A stretch of 50,077 bases of DNA from Taibaiella sp. (GCA_021740995.1 JAIOYR010000020.1:1-50077); one strand, 5' to 3'; positions 7,992 through 16,940 are shown, numbered from the stretch's first letter. The notes: generated from the letters alone by a model not told the origin. Translations and numbers: made by a program.

Positions 7992-8726
7992 TTAATGCAA
8001 TACCACCCTGAGCACCTGCAGCGAGCGCACATTGCCCAGATGCTGTGTGTGTTGCTGCAAATAAGCTATGTACCAGTCTATGAGCCGCAGCCGCATGTCG
8101 CTGCTCATTGCCGTATCCATTACCTGCTCATAGCTGTCTGCAATAATCATTTCATTGAGCGCTTTCGCATCCACATCGGCAATAAAGGGCGCCATAAATG
8201 GTGTATGTGCAGAGAAACCGCCCTCCTGTAAATCGAGGTATGGGGTCTCTTCGCTATAGACTCCTTTGGGCTCATAGCCCAGAAACCGGCTGCACTGCAC
8301 CAGAAAATATAGTGGCATATTAGCAGTTTGTTTGGCAGGAGTGGTATCCAGGTCGGTAAAGTATTGATAGACAAAAGTAAACAACTCCGGCAGCGGTGCA
8401 TGTTCCGGCAAGAGTCGCAATAGAATTTCGGACGAGAAAAGTACAATACTGTTTTTCACCACATCATCGTGCACAGTGGTGTAGAGATAGGCAGCCTGAA
8501 ACTCTCTGATGCGTTGCAGGCTCTTATTGGGCTGCATATACACCACCATATCCAGTAAGGTGCCGGGCTGAAAATAACTGGCTTTGTTTCTGCTGGCAGT
8601 AGTGCTGCGTACCCCCTGCACCATATATGCCTGTATGCCGAAGTGTAATGTAAACAGAGTAACGATAAGGCTGGTATCGCCATATTTTACTGCGCGCAAC
8701 GCAATACCTGTGGTTTTGTGGAGCAT
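7992..8726 (-). CDS. recO: DNA repair protein RecO
   Basis: A 244-residue protein. The N-terminus (HKTTGIALRAVKYGDTSLIVTLFT, positions 3-26) and the following MVQGVRS / FQPGTLLDMVVY strands are the RecO OB-fold. The C-terminal part is helical (LFTFVYQYFTDLDT, FLVQCSRFLGYEPKG). RecO anneals SSB-coated DNA and loads RecA in the RecFOR pathway. I do not see the four-cysteine zinc motif of some RecO proteins. It starts 1 bp after the porZ stop (8728), so it is translated from the porZ transcript. Confidence 0.9.
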   Translation of the reverse strand: MLHKTTGIALRAVKYGDTSLIVTLFTLHFGIQAYMVQGVRSTTASRNKASYFQPGTLLDMVVYMQPNKSLQRIREFQAAYLYTTVHDDVVKNSIVLFSSEILLRLLPEHAPLPELFTFVYQYFTDLDTTPAKQTANMPLYFLVQCSRFLGYEPKGVYSEETPYLDLQEGGFSAHTPFMAPFIADVDAKALNEMIIADSYEQVMDTAMSSDMRLRLIDWYIAYLQQHTQHLGNVRSLQVLRVVLH

Positions 8727-8727
8727 T

Positions 8728-11019
8728 TTATTTTAAGAATACCAGTTTGCCGGTATAGGTTTCTTCACCTGTATTGTCTGAAGCAAAAATAAGGTATACA
8801 CCGCTTTGCGGCTTACGCCCTGTATAGTCCAGACCATCCCAAACCGCCTGACCACCCAGTGCTTTGGTACGGTATACCAATTGCCCGCTTATATCAGTGA
8901 TGCGCACGTCTGCATTGGCCACCAGGCCCTTTATGGCTATAGTGCCTGTATAGCCCGATGGCACAGGGTTAGGAAACGAAAGCACTTCTTTATTGGTAGT
9001 ACCACCTTCGGTGGCGGTGCTTCTGTAACTCATAAGCCCCTGTTCGGTGCCAATGTATACGTCGCCTGTCACCTGATCTACAGTTATTTTCTGTATTCGG
9101 TTTGATGGGAGCGGGCTGTTATCGGTGGTGAACCTGTAAATAATTTTTCCGGCATCGGGCGAAAGCAACCACACACCCTCGTAAGTACCTACCCATTTTC
9201 TGTTGGCACCATCTACAGCTATGGTACGCACATTGTTGCCGGCAAAGAGGTAGCCAGCATACTCGTCATACTGTACTATGGGTATTTCAGCATCGCAGGG
9301 AGGCGTCTGATTGAAAGGGGCACTACAGTTGTTTATAATTCCAATACCATTGGCAGTGCCTACCCATATATTATTATTATTATCTTTAGCTAGGCAGTTC
9401 ACCAAATTAGATGGCAGATTGCCAAACCCCTTACCGGTAGACAAATGATAACTGAAGTCGTCCGACTTATCAGCCACAGTACCATTGGCATTGTATACAT
9501 TCAGTCCGCCTCCTCCCTGGCCCGAAAACCACACCTGATCTTCATCATCAACCACTATTGCACCGCCATATATGGCACCCGGCACCTTGAATTTATACCA
9601 TTCATTCTCAAGAGTTCTCACATATAGCTGACTCACAGAATACATAGTAGACACCCATAAGTTGCGCTTGCTATCGAGCCCCAGCCCTGCTACCTGCCTG
9701 CGGCTAAGCCCTATAGAAATGCTGGGATCGAAAATGGAATTTTCATTGAGATGTTCGTATGTACCATCCGGATTAAGAATAAATAAACCACGTGAAAACG
9801 AACCTGCATATACTACCCCGCTTACTTCATCTTTCTCAAAAACACAGAAGTCGCTCAGTTCGTTGAATGGTGGATACACATACCTTGTCAGATACCTCCA
9901 TTTGTCATCTTTATAATTACATAAACCCGAAAAATTGCCGGATGGCAGATTCATGTCCGTAAAGCCACCATGTGCCACCCAAAACTCTTTGTTATGAGCA
10001 TAGATATCAAATGAGTTAGGATTAAGCGGACCTCTGGGAGTGAAGAAGCCCAGCTCTTTCTTTTCATTATACTTCATCAATCCACCATTCGCATTTGCTA
10101 TCCACACAACACCATCAAGTGTCTGAACAACCTGAACCGCCTGGATGGCCGGAGTGGGAATAGAATCATATATACCGCCAGCTGTGTTGTATATTTTTAT
10201 TGAACCGCTGAAATTAGAAGTATCGTACTCACTTATGTACAGATTGCTGGCGCTTGCATCAATATGCCCAATAGACGAGGGTGTAGTGTAAAGTAGTTCC
10301 CGCACACCATTATCTAGCTTGTATACCGCATTTAAAGTAGATACAAATAATGAGCCATTCAAAGCTGTAATGGTAATATATCCCAGAGAAGTATCGATTG
10401 ATTTCCATATCTGAAAATTTTGCAACTCGTTGCTGTTTCTATTGGCACTAAATACCCCTTTGGACGTAACTGCATACAAAGAGTCGCCCATACTGGTAAT
10501 ACTACTTACCGGTACCACCTGATTATTGATATTAAATTCATAGGTTTCTTTTACATTCCGTTTTGCCAAATCAAGCACTATAACCCCTAAAGAACTACTG
10601 AGATAGGCATAGCCGTTGAGTGTAAAAACTTCATAAACGGTCTTGGAGCCGGCTACTGTTTTGATTTTCAGTTCGGGAATATTATAAAAAGTATTGTCCT
10701 TAAACAAATCAATGTTGCCATTCGTATATACCAGCACGGTAGTAGATGTAGCCATATCATAGCCAATGCACTGCATCCCTATGTCAGACATGCCCTCTAC
10801 TTTGCTGTAGGCATCCAGTTGACCGGTAAGACCATTAAAAGTGTAAAACGCCTGATCTCCTATAGTCATCAGTGTATTACCATCTGTGGCAACACCAATA
10901 GCGGTGCTATAGGGCAAAAAAGAACGCCAGCTACCAATGGGCTGGTTTTGAGCATCGACACGCACCACAAAAAGAGCGCACACTATTGTTATGAGGGAAA
11001 ATAATCTTCTAAGACTCAT
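8728..11019 (-). CDS. porZ: PorZ-like beta-propeller protein of the type IX secretion system
   Basis: A 763-residue protein with a signal peptide (LFSLITIVCALFVVRVDAQ). The first mature residues (IGSWRSFLPYSTAIGVATDG, then QAFYTFNGLTGQLD... VEGMSDIG) are the PorZ N-terminal signature. Two beta-propellers with two-component-regulator-like blades (NLWVSTMY, NIWVGTANGIG, RKWVGTYEGVW) fill residues ~30-660, and the last ~85 residues are a CTD-like Ig domain (FPNPVPSGYTG... SGVYLIFASD). PorZ is the surface component that delivers anionic LPS to the T9SS attachment complex. The longer frame starts at TTG 11022; ATG 11019 is preferred. recO follows with 1 bp between. Confidence 0.88.
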   Translation of the reverse strand: MSLRRLFSLITIVCALFVVRVDAQNQPIGSWRSFLPYSTAIGVATDGNTLMTIGDQAFYTFNGLTGQLDAYSKVEGMSDIGMQCIGYDMATSTTVLVYTNGNIDLFKDNTFYNIPELKIKTVAGSKTVYEVFTLNGYAYLSSSLGVIVLDLAKRNVKETYEFNINNQVVPVSSITSMGDSLYAVTSKGVFSANRNSNELQNFQIWKSIDTSLGYITITALNGSLFVSTLNAVYKLDNGVRELLYTTPSSIGHIDASASNLYISEYDTSNFSGSIKIYNTAGGIYDSIPTPAIQAVQVVQTLDGVVWIANANGGLMKYNEKKELGFFTPRGPLNPNSFDIYAHNKEFWVAHGGFTDMNLPSGNFSGLCNYKDDKWRYLTRYVYPPFNELSDFCVFEKDEVSGVVYAGSFSRGLFILNPDGTYEHLNENSIFDPSISIGLSRRQVAGLGLDSKRNLWVSTMYSVSQLYVRTLENEWYKFKVPGAIYGGAIVVDDEDQVWFSGQGGGGLNVYNANGTVADKSDDFSYHLSTGKGFGNLPSNLVNCLAKDNNNNIWVGTANGIGIINNCSAPFNQTPPCDAEIPIVQYDEYAGYLFAGNNVRTIAVDGANRKWVGTYEGVWLLSPDAGKIIYRFTTDNSPLPSNRIQKITVDQVTGDVYIGTEQGLMSYRSTATEGGTTNKEVLSFPNPVPSGYTGTIAIKGLVANADVRITDISGQLVYRTKALGGQAVWDGLDYTGRKPQSGVYLIFASDNTGEETYTGKLVFLK

Positions 11020-11035
11020 CAAGATAAAGTATTGG

Positions 11036-11043
11036 CAAAGGTA
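11036..11043 (-). promoter_or_regulatory. -7 promoter element of porZ-recO
   Basis: TACCTTTG on the minus strand (11043-11036) is a perfect TAnnTTTG match, 16 bp before the porZ ATG. Confidence 0.6.
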
Positions 11044-11122
11044 AAAAAATAACGCTAAAAGCCTTTGGATATTGTTTAGATTATAGCATTTCTGTTTTCA
11101 AGGCATGGAACAACTTACAATA

Positions 11123-11150
11123 TTGACCACTAAAAAATGTCTTACTTTTG
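11123..11150 (+). promoter_or_regulatory. Promoter of the OmpA-type lipoprotein
   Basis: TACTTTTG at 11143-11150 matches the -7 consensus TAnnTTTG; TTG at 11123-11125, 17 bp upstream, fits a -33 element. The leader to the ATG at 11194 is about 40 nt. Confidence 0.6.
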
Positions 11151-11193
11151 CGATTGGTACAGTTTTTGTACACCCATCTAAAAATCACACAAA

Positions 11194-12087
11194 ATGAGAA
11201 AAACGCTTTTTGCGATTGCATTGGTAAGCACTGCCAGCCTCAGTATGACATCCTGCATTGTTTCTAAAAAGAAATATGATGCCGAAACGGCAAGGGCTGA
11301 AAAAGAAAAAGCCGAAAAACTGGCACTCAACAAACAGCTAAATGATCAGGTGGACGTGAATAAAAAACTGAATGCCGCCAATCTGGATCTGAAAAATAAC
11401 ATAACGGCACTCAACGGCCGTATAGCCAGGCTCAAAGACAGCATAAGCACACTGGAAGGAACGGTAAAAGACCTGACCAACAAAGTAAATGTACTGGGTG
11501 ATGAAAAAGAAAATACTAAAAGACAGCTCAACTCTACCAAAGAACAGATTGCATCGCAACGCCAACGCCTGGAACAACTGCAGGCACTGCTGGACCAGCA
11601 GCAAGCAGCAGCAGAGGCACTACGCAAAAAAATAGCTGAGGCACTCAAAGGCTTCAACAGCAATGAGCTGACCGTGAAAATGAAAAACGGCAAGGTGTAC
11701 ATAAGCATGCAGGAAAGCCTGCTGTTCCCATCGGGCAGCGCAGTAGTAAACCCTAAGGGAAAGGATGCACTGTCTAAAGTAGCAGGGGTACTCAATACCA
11801 GTACAGAGATAAACATCAATATAGAAGGTCATACAGACAGCCTGCCAATACATACGGCAAAGTTTGCCGACAACTGGGAACTGAGCACGGCACGCGCAAC
11901 CTCTATAGCCCATGTGCTGATAGACGAATACCATGTAACACCTGCCAAACTGGTAGCCAGCGGCAGAAGCGAGTATGACCCTATAGCGCCCAACAGCACG
12001 CCTGAAGGCCGCGGGCAAAACCGCCGCACAGAGATAATACTGGAGCCAAAACTGGACGAATTGATGAAGCTAATGGAAGCGAAGTAA
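11194..12087 (+). CDS. OmpA-family peptidoglycan-binding lipoprotein with coiled coil
   Basis: A 297-residue protein. The signal peptide ends in a lipobox (SMTSC, Cys21), predicting a lipoprotein. Residues ~25-150 form a long Lys/Glu/Gln-rich coiled coil. Residues ~165-290 are an OmpA C-terminal domain with the diagnostic NINIEGHTDS (Asp) and NRRTEIILEP (Arg) elements for diaminopimelate binding. It probably tethers the outer membrane to peptidoglycan; related OmpA/coiled-coil lipoproteins occur in many Bacteroidota. It is divergent from porZ and convergent with the porin-like gene. Confidence 0.88.
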   Translation: MRKTLFAIALVSTASLSMTSCIVSKKKYDAETARAEKEKAEKLALNKQLNDQVDVNKKLNAANLDLKNNITALNGRIARLKDSISTLEGTVKDLTNKVNVLGDEKENTKRQLNSTKEQIASQRQRLEQLQALLDQQQAAAEALRKKIAEALKGFNSNELTVKMKNGKVYISMQESLLFPSGSAVVNPKGKDALSKVAGVLNTSTEININIEGHTDSLPIHTAKFADNWELSTARATSIAHVLIDEYHVTPAKLVASGRSEYDPIAPNSTPEGRGQNRRTEIILEPKLDELMKLMEAK

Positions 12088-12091
12088 GTGC

Positions 12092-12139
12092 TTAAATGGG
12101 TAAAAGGGCAAGAAGGTAAATTGTTAAAAGGGTAAGAGG
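12092..12139 (+). repeat. Degenerate 8-bp tandem repeat (GTAAAAGG type)
   Basis: Six contiguous 8-bp units after the OmpA-lipoprotein stop, consensus G/T-TAAAAGG (for example GTAAAAGG, TTAAAAGG, GTAAGAGG). It lies between the stop codon and the terminator hairpin, so it is transcribed. The period matches the unrelated array at 4539-4602. Confidence 0.55.
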
Positions 12140-12163
12140 TTTACAAAACCTTTTCTAGCATAT

Positions 12164-12199
12164 AAAAAGAGCATTGAACTAAACCTCAATGCTCTTTTT
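12164..12199. terminator. Bidirectional terminator between convergent genes
   Basis: AAAAAGAGCATTGA (12164-12177) pairs perfectly over 14 bp with TCAATGCTCTTTTT (12186-12199), with an 8-nt loop. The A and T tracts on the two arms allow termination of both the OmpA-lipoprotein (plus) and the porin-like gene (minus). Confidence 0.85.
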
Positions 12200-12222
12200 G
12201 CTTTTCTGTATTATACTCGCCG

Positions 12223-13572
12223 TCAAAAGAATATCTGGTACTGAAGCCAAACGCTACCGGCATCAGACACACGCTCTATATCGCCGCCAGCCATGGTTTC
12301 AAACACAGGTCGCACCTCATAATTTAGCGACAGTTTAGACTGGTGTTTATTGATTAGCCAGTTCACACCGGCATTGTATACATTCACCGGGTCGCTGAGT
12401 CTTTCGTAGGCAGATGTGCGGAAAGATACGTAGGGCAATAGAGTGCCTGCTGCACCCAGCAGTTCATTGGGCAGGCGAATACCTGCCTGAGCATAAATGC
12501 TGTTGCCTGTACCAAACATAGGATACGCATTACCACCTCCGCTAAACACAGCCGGATTGCTGTTGCCATTTGCAGGATTCATAATACCGTTGTTGCGCAC
12601 ATAGCCCGGACCATAATCTGTAGCGTAGTAACCCACGTAAGCATTGAGCGCATACTTATTGTTGGCTACCGGCATGTCGGCAAAGGCCGCTACCGACCAA
12701 TGCAGCATATCATTAAACGCAGTGTCTGCCCCATCCAGACGCCAGTTGGCATCCTGCTGATAGATGGCGCCGGCTTCTATGTTCAGTATCTTCTTATCGC
12801 CCAGATAGGTGCCTGCCATATAGGGCGTGGTGTGTGGCTCTTTGTCCAGAATATTATACATCAGCATTCCCGAATACTGGTAGGTATGACCGTAAGGAGT
12901 GAAGGTGGCGTTCTTACTAATCGGTGGTACCGTCTGTCCGTTGGTCTGTATTGGGAAAGGGTCAGATATGGCAATGCGGTAATCGAACTTGCCCCACTGG
13001 CCACGAATATATGTACTGAGCTTACGGGCAAATTCATCGGTCTGGTCTACAGTCACCTGCAGGAAGACAGGTACATCTGTCGTCATTATATTACCAATAC
13101 CCGGCTGTGTGAATCTGCTAAGCCCATTAATAACAGACAGCCCGGCACCAAACTTCAGCCGTTCATCGTTTTTAAACACCTTGTACTCACCCAGCGCATC
13201 GTGAAAAAATGGCTGCAGCTTACGGTTGCCCGAATTCTGAGAGAGGTAGTTGAAGTTGTTCATACCAAACTGTGTATAAAAAAACACATGGCCTGTGAGC
13301 TGCCCGTAGAGCTGCATTCTGGTGCGGCGTAGGCCTATATCAAATGTATTATCCTTAGGTGCACCATTAACAGTAGTGCCGGGATTACTGTTATCATACC
13401 GCACCCATACCTGATTCAGAAAAGTAGCTTTGATGTATTTGCTGCCATCCCTGCTAAGATTATATTTCAGCTCTGTCTTAGGCTTATCCTGTGCATCAGC
13501 CATGCTATCTGTCTGCGCCATAGCCCTGATGGTACAAGATAATAACAGCCATAAGAACAACCTTATTTTCAT
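12223..13572 (-). CDS. Porin-like outer-membrane beta-barrel protein
   Basis: A 449-residue protein with a signal peptide (LFLWLLLSCTIRAMAQ). It then shows alternating amphipathic strands typical of a phosphate-selective-porin (OprO/OprP)-like or short-chain-amide porin barrel: FLNQVWVRYDNSNPG, RRTRMQLYGQLTGHVFFYTQFG, and a terminal strand WLQYQIFF ending in aromatic residues as expected for BAM recognition. The transported solute is unknown. It is monocistronic and shares a terminator with the OmpA-type lipoprotein. A TAACTTTTG element on the minus strand at 13661-13653 is one base longer than the -7 consensus and could be its promoter with a leader of about 80 nt. Confidence 0.75.
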   Translation of the reverse strand: MKIRLFLWLLLSCTIRAMAQTDSMADAQDKPKTELKYNLSRDGSKYIKATFLNQVWVRYDNSNPGTTVNGAPKDNTFDIGLRRTRMQLYGQLTGHVFFYTQFGMNNFNYLSQNSGNRKLQPFFHDALGEYKVFKNDERLKFGAGLSVINGLSRFTQPGIGNIMTTDVPVFLQVTVDQTDEFARKLSTYIRGQWGKFDYRIAISDPFPIQTNGQTVPPISKNATFTPYGHTYQYSGMLMYNILDKEPHTTPYMAGTYLGDKKILNIEAGAIYQQDANWRLDGADTAFNDMLHWSVAAFADMPVANNKYALNAYVGYYATDYGPGYVRNNGIMNPANGNSNPAVFSGGGNAYPMFGTGNSIYAQAGIRLPNELLGAAGTLLPYVSFRTSAYERLSDPVNVYNAGVNWLINKHQSKLSLNYEVRPVFETMAGGDIERVSDAGSVWLQYQIFF

Positions 13573-13989
13573 AAAGCAAGAATAAGGCGTTTTTGATTAT
13601 TTATTTGTTAAAAGTGGAAGAGGGAATGCTTAGGGCAAATTCAGTTGTTGAGCAAAAGTTACGATTATTGGTGTCTGAATGTTTAGGAAATTTTTGATTT
13701 AAAGTGGCTTTGACGAGTCAAGTAATAGGTGGAATATCAATATATTTAGCTATTTTTGTGTTAGTATTTAATAACAAAATCCTCGGTGGTAAACCTTCAA
13801 CGACATAGTAGTTTCAAAGAACTAAAATCAGCCAATATTCTGGTGAAGAATCCTGATATGGAATCATATAAGGAGTACAAGTTGCTTATTGAGTTACTAA
13901 TATCTTCAGTTTCTCTAACCAAAGAGACAAACACTAAGCCCAGGAAAAAGATATCCCCGAACATTCCTCAAACTTTGCCTGTCCGCTAA
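13573..13989. other. Intergenic region without a convincing gene
   Basis: A 417-bp stretch upstream of the porin-like gene. It holds the weak porin promoter candidate near 13653-13661. A plus-strand frame from a GTG at 13786 to 13989 would give 67 residues (MESYKEYKLLIELLISS in its middle), but it has no ATG at its start, no promoter element and no family I recognise. Composition is AT-rich. Confidence 0.35.
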
Positions 13990-14169
13990 CTACGCCTTCT
14001 TCTTTAAATCCCTGATTATTTTAGGCACTACAAAAATCAGTTGAAGCGTACCGAAAAACACATACATACCTATTATCACTTTGTTACCAGGCGATGAGTA
14101 TATGAGATACCAGAACACAAGGTTTACTGTTATTATTGCCAGAATACGCATTATAAGCATTGCTCTCAT
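13990..14169 (-). CDS. Small two-helix membrane protein (59 residues)
   Basis: The frame runs from the ATG at 14169 to a TAG at 13990. The product has two hydrophobic segments (ILAIITVNLVFWYLIY, residues 9-24, and VIIGMYVFFGTLQLIFVV, residues 31-48), separated by a short polar turn (SSPGNK) and closed by a basic tail (KIIRDLKKKA) that predicts a cytoplasmic C-terminus. This is what a genuine small membrane protein looks like, and it is below the size limit of common gene callers. I do not recognise a family. It lies alone between the porin-like gene and the T9SS cargo, all on the same strand. Confidence 0.5.
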   Translation of the reverse strand: MRAMLIMRILAIITVNLVFWYLIYSSPGNKVIIGMYVFFGTLQLIFVVPKIIRDLKKKA

Positions 14170-14283
14170 TTCGTTTATTTTTTTAGCAAGGGCTTAATAA
14201 ATTAGACCATTTCCATTGTGCCAACCGCTCCGAAGGGAAACTGGCACTATCAATATCAATAGTACGTCTTCTTTTCTAAACAA

Positions 14284-14315
14284 AAAATCTCCCTGAAAAA
14301 CAACAGGGAGATTTT
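14284..14315. terminator. Terminator after the T9SS cargo gene
   Basis: AAAATCTCCCTG (14284-14295) pairs over 12 bp with CAGGGAGATTTT (14304-14315) around an A-rich loop. It lies 20 bp beyond the stop of the minus-strand gene at 14335; the minus-strand transcript ends in a T tract. Confidence 0.8.
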
Positions 14316-14334
14316 ACCTATGATATTATTATAG

Positions 14335-15753
14335 TTATTGTTTCATCCACTTTAGTGCCACAGATGTTTGTGCATTGCCCAACTTCACTATATACATACC
14401 TGCAGGCAGCGTCATTGCGGAAATCTCTTTGTTGGCATTTCCTTTTTCCCATATTTCGCTGAGTGCCCTTCCGCCCGTCACATCGTATATGTTTACGTAA
14501 AGTGCCTCATCTAAGTTTTGGGTGGCATGCAGGTTCATGGTATTGCTACCTGTCTGGGACAACCAGTAAGTATTCTCTGCACCACTCAGACTTTGTATAC
14601 CGCCAGGCATAAAATAAACCGCAGCGCCCTTGCATCCTGCCGAGTCTACTATGACTGCATAACTGCCGGTAACAGTAGTGGTATAGGTAGCATTGGTAGC
14701 ACCGGCTATAGGCGTAGGCGGAAACCCAACCGTGTACCACTGATAGGCAGTATACAGTGCCGGCACAGAGTAGGTACTTACCGTTTTGGTAATCACCGGG
14801 CTGGGAGCACGGTTCACCGTTATGGTAGTGCTGGCCGAGTCTACTTTTACTCCGCCTACATACAGGTATAGTTTCACTGTTTTGGTACCCGCTGTCTTGA
14901 AAAATATCTTAGTTATACTGGCTCCGGCAGCTACTACCGAATCTCCGGGTGCGCTCCACCTGGCGCTATCTACCGTGCCGGTGCTGGTGTTGGTGAAGGT
15001 AAGGCTGCTATCCTCGCACACAGTGGTAGCACTGGCGGTCATAGAAGCCGATGGTGGACCAGTGCTTACCGGCGTTCTCAGCGAAACACTATCTACTGCA
15101 AACGAAGGATCTGATCCGGCACCATCATCATTATTCACCCACCTGAATCCAATTTTTACAGTCGCATTATTATTGGCACTTACCGGCAGCAATACACCCA
15201 GGGTATCCCACTGTCCCTGCATACTTGAGCATACGGTAGTTTTGGGTGGCGTCACTAGCAAACTCCAGGTAGCGCCGTTATCAGGAGAATAATACACACT
15301 ACCATCATCTGTAGTGCCCTGTCCGTTCAGAATATAATAAAATTTCAATCGGACATTGTATTTACCAGTACAGTTGATGGTGGGTGATGTTGCACGCCTA
15401 TCTGTCGTCACACAGATAATTGGGCAAAGCCCTCCCGCATTATAGCTGGCTCCGCCATCAGACAACGAAGATCCAATGTGAAGTGAGGCACCCAGACCGG
15501 GGGCTGCTGCACATGTATTGCCACACACGCCGGCCAGTTGCCCTGCCTCCTGACAACTTACATACCACGGATTAGGATCTGCATCCTCTGTGCCCGTGAC
15601 GGCCAGTGACCAGGCGCCATTGGTGCTGCTGAAACTACCTACCTCAAGCCCGGTAGAGCCTCCTGTAAAATTCTCTGTCCAAAATATCTGTGCATTGCTG
15701 CTCATGGCACTGAGCAACAATATAGATGCTACAAGTGTACCTATTCTTTTCAT
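14335..15753 (-). CDS. Secreted protein with PKD-like domain and T9SS type A sorting domain
   Basis: A 472-residue protein. The signal peptide ends SAMSSNAQ. Residues ~25-230 form a beta-sandwich of the MAM/choice-of-anchor type (FWTENFTGGSTGLEVGSF... FAVDSVSLRTP), with cysteines suggesting disulfides (CQEAGQLAGVCGNTC). A PKD-like domain follows (about 235-310; VCEDSSLTFTNTSTG), then a short Ig-like unit (YTAYQWYTVG) and a T9SS CTD in the last ~75 residues (LYVNIYDVTGG... GMYIVKLG). It is exported by T9SS; the substrate is unknown. It stands alone with its own terminator. Confidence 0.82.
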   Translation of the reverse strand: MKRIGTLVASILLLSAMSSNAQIFWTENFTGGSTGLEVGSFSSTNGAWSLAVTGTEDADPNPWYVSCQEAGQLAGVCGNTCAAAPGLGASLHIGSSLSDGGASYNAGGLCPIICVTTDRRATSPTINCTGKYNVRLKFYYILNGQGTTDDGSVYYSPDNGATWSLLVTPPKTTVCSSMQGQWDTLGVLLPVSANNNATVKIGFRWVNNDDGAGSDPSFAVDSVSLRTPVSTGPPSASMTASATTVCEDSSLTFTNTSTGTVDSARWSAPGDSVVAAGASITKIFFKTAGTKTVKLYLYVGGVKVDSASTTITVNRAPSPVITKTVSTYSVPALYTAYQWYTVGFPPTPIAGATNATYTTTVTGSYAVIVDSAGCKGAAVYFMPGGIQSLSGAENTYWLSQTGSNTMNLHATQNLDEALYVNIYDVTGGRALSEIWEKGNANKEISAMTLPAGMYIVKLGNAQTSVALKWMKQ

Positions 15754-15862
15754 AGAAAATTGTTTTAATAAATGTACACAATAAGATTTGAATATACAAA
15801 AATTAAAACATTGGTAGATCTTACAGATATGCCATAGCCGATGGTAAACCAGAACGTCTGTA

Positions 15863-16711
15863 CTACTTACAATACTCCTTAGAGTATGCCTCTGCCTGTG
15901 GATTCTTCAGCTTGAATGCCATTCTGAAATCGCCGCAACCGCTATCTTTCACACCTGCCTTATGATAAAAAACACCACGGTATATGTAGGCCTGCGACCA
16001 CAATGGGTCAAGCTGTATGGATTGCGACAGGTCGCCGATACCTGCACGAAAATTTTTCATTTCGCCATAGGCTACTGCCCTGTTCACATAACCCATAGAG
16101 TGGTTGGGCATCAGCTCTATCTCATCGCTGAAGTCTTTTACAGCACCTGCAAAATCGCCCATCTTAAACTTGCATGACCCACGCATACTATATGCCAGAT
16201 AAAAATCGGGACGTATGTTGATTGCAGAATCAAACATCTCTACAGCCAACTTATAATTGCCGGTAGCAGATGTTTTACGTGCAAGCGATAATATGGCAAT
16301 AAAAAAATCCTTCTTGAGTGTTATAGCCCTGTTCAGGTCTCTGAGACTACCCTTCTCGTCGCCTATCAGATCTTCCAGGTTCGACTTGTTGAAGTAGCCC
16401 AAGGTAAACTCAGGGTTCAGCTCTATAGACCTCGAAAAACAATACAGCGATGCATTAAAATCACCCTTCAACTGGTATACCCCACCCAACTGATAATAGG
16501 CACGCCAGAATCCCGAATCGGCTTTTATACATTGCTCGTATTCCATCACCGCACTATCCAGCTTATCAAAAAGCACATGGTCATTGCCCCGGTTGTAATG
16601 CTCCATTATAACCGGACTGCCGGCCACCGGCTTTGCCTTCTTTTCTCCACACGACACTATAAGCATACAAACTGCTATCACTGCTATCAACAAACGAAAA
16701 CGATAAAACAT
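15863..16711 (-). CDS. TPR-repeat lipoprotein
   Basis: A 282-residue protein from the ATG at 16711. The frame is open to 16774, but the extra 21 residues would bury the signal peptide, while MFYRFRLLIAVIAVCMLIVSC is a clean lipoprotein signal with lipobox LIVSC (Cys21). The rest is a series of TPR units (FWRAYYQLGGVYQLKGDFNA, LAYSMRGSCKFKMGDFAGA, SQAYIYRGVFYHKAGVKD), probably seven to eight. It would be a periplasmic scaffold on the inner or outer membrane. A TATTATTG element about 35 bp upstream is one base off the -7 consensus. Confidence 0.78.
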   Translation of the reverse strand: MFYRFRLLIAVIAVCMLIVSCGEKKAKPVAGSPVIMEHYNRGNDHVLFDKLDSAVMEYEQCIKADSGFWRAYYQLGGVYQLKGDFNASLYCFSRSIELNPEFTLGYFNKSNLEDLIGDEKGSLRDLNRAITLKKDFFIAILSLARKTSATGNYKLAVEMFDSAINIRPDFYLAYSMRGSCKFKMGDFAGAVKDFSDEIELMPNHSMGYVNRAVAYGEMKNFRAGIGDLSQSIQLDPLWSQAYIYRGVFYHKAGVKDSGCGDFRMAFKLKNPQAEAYSKEYCK

Positions 16712-16882
16712 CTGGACTGATTTTTTTCTGAAAAATAAACTGATTTGCACAATAATACAACTTTGCAAATTCAAATAAAGAAATATTGGCTTTGAGTTAC
16801 AATTTTGCCGGTGCGAATAATATCCGCATTGGCTACCCTATTCAATTGCACCTATCCACTTGCCAGATATCATTGCCAAGTT

Positions 16883-16900
16883 AAAAAAGACGCTGCGTCT
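16883..16900 (-). terminator. Terminator of the outer-membrane barrel gene
   Basis: Read on the minus strand, AGACGC and GCGTCT form a compact palindrome (16900-16888) followed directly by six T (16888-16883). It lies 41 bp past the stop of the 958-residue barrel gene, separated from it by the CCTGCCT palindrome. Confidence 0.6.
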
Positions 16901-16907
16901 CCGCACC

Positions 16908-16926
16908 CCTGCCTGCGGTAGGCAGG
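16908..16926. repeat. CCTGCCT palindromic element
   Basis: CCTGCCTGCGGTAGGCAGG: a 7-bp perfect inverted repeat with a GCGGT loop. Similar CCTGCC...GGCAGG palindromes recur in intergenic regions of many Bacteroidota (general knowledge); only one copy is visible here. Confidence 0.5.
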
Positions 16927-16940
16927 TCTTCGGAAAAACC

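Noticed and set aside
13786-13989. 67-residue plus-strand frame from a GTG
   Set aside because: No ATG start, no promoter element and no recognisable family; described within the intergenic stretch only.
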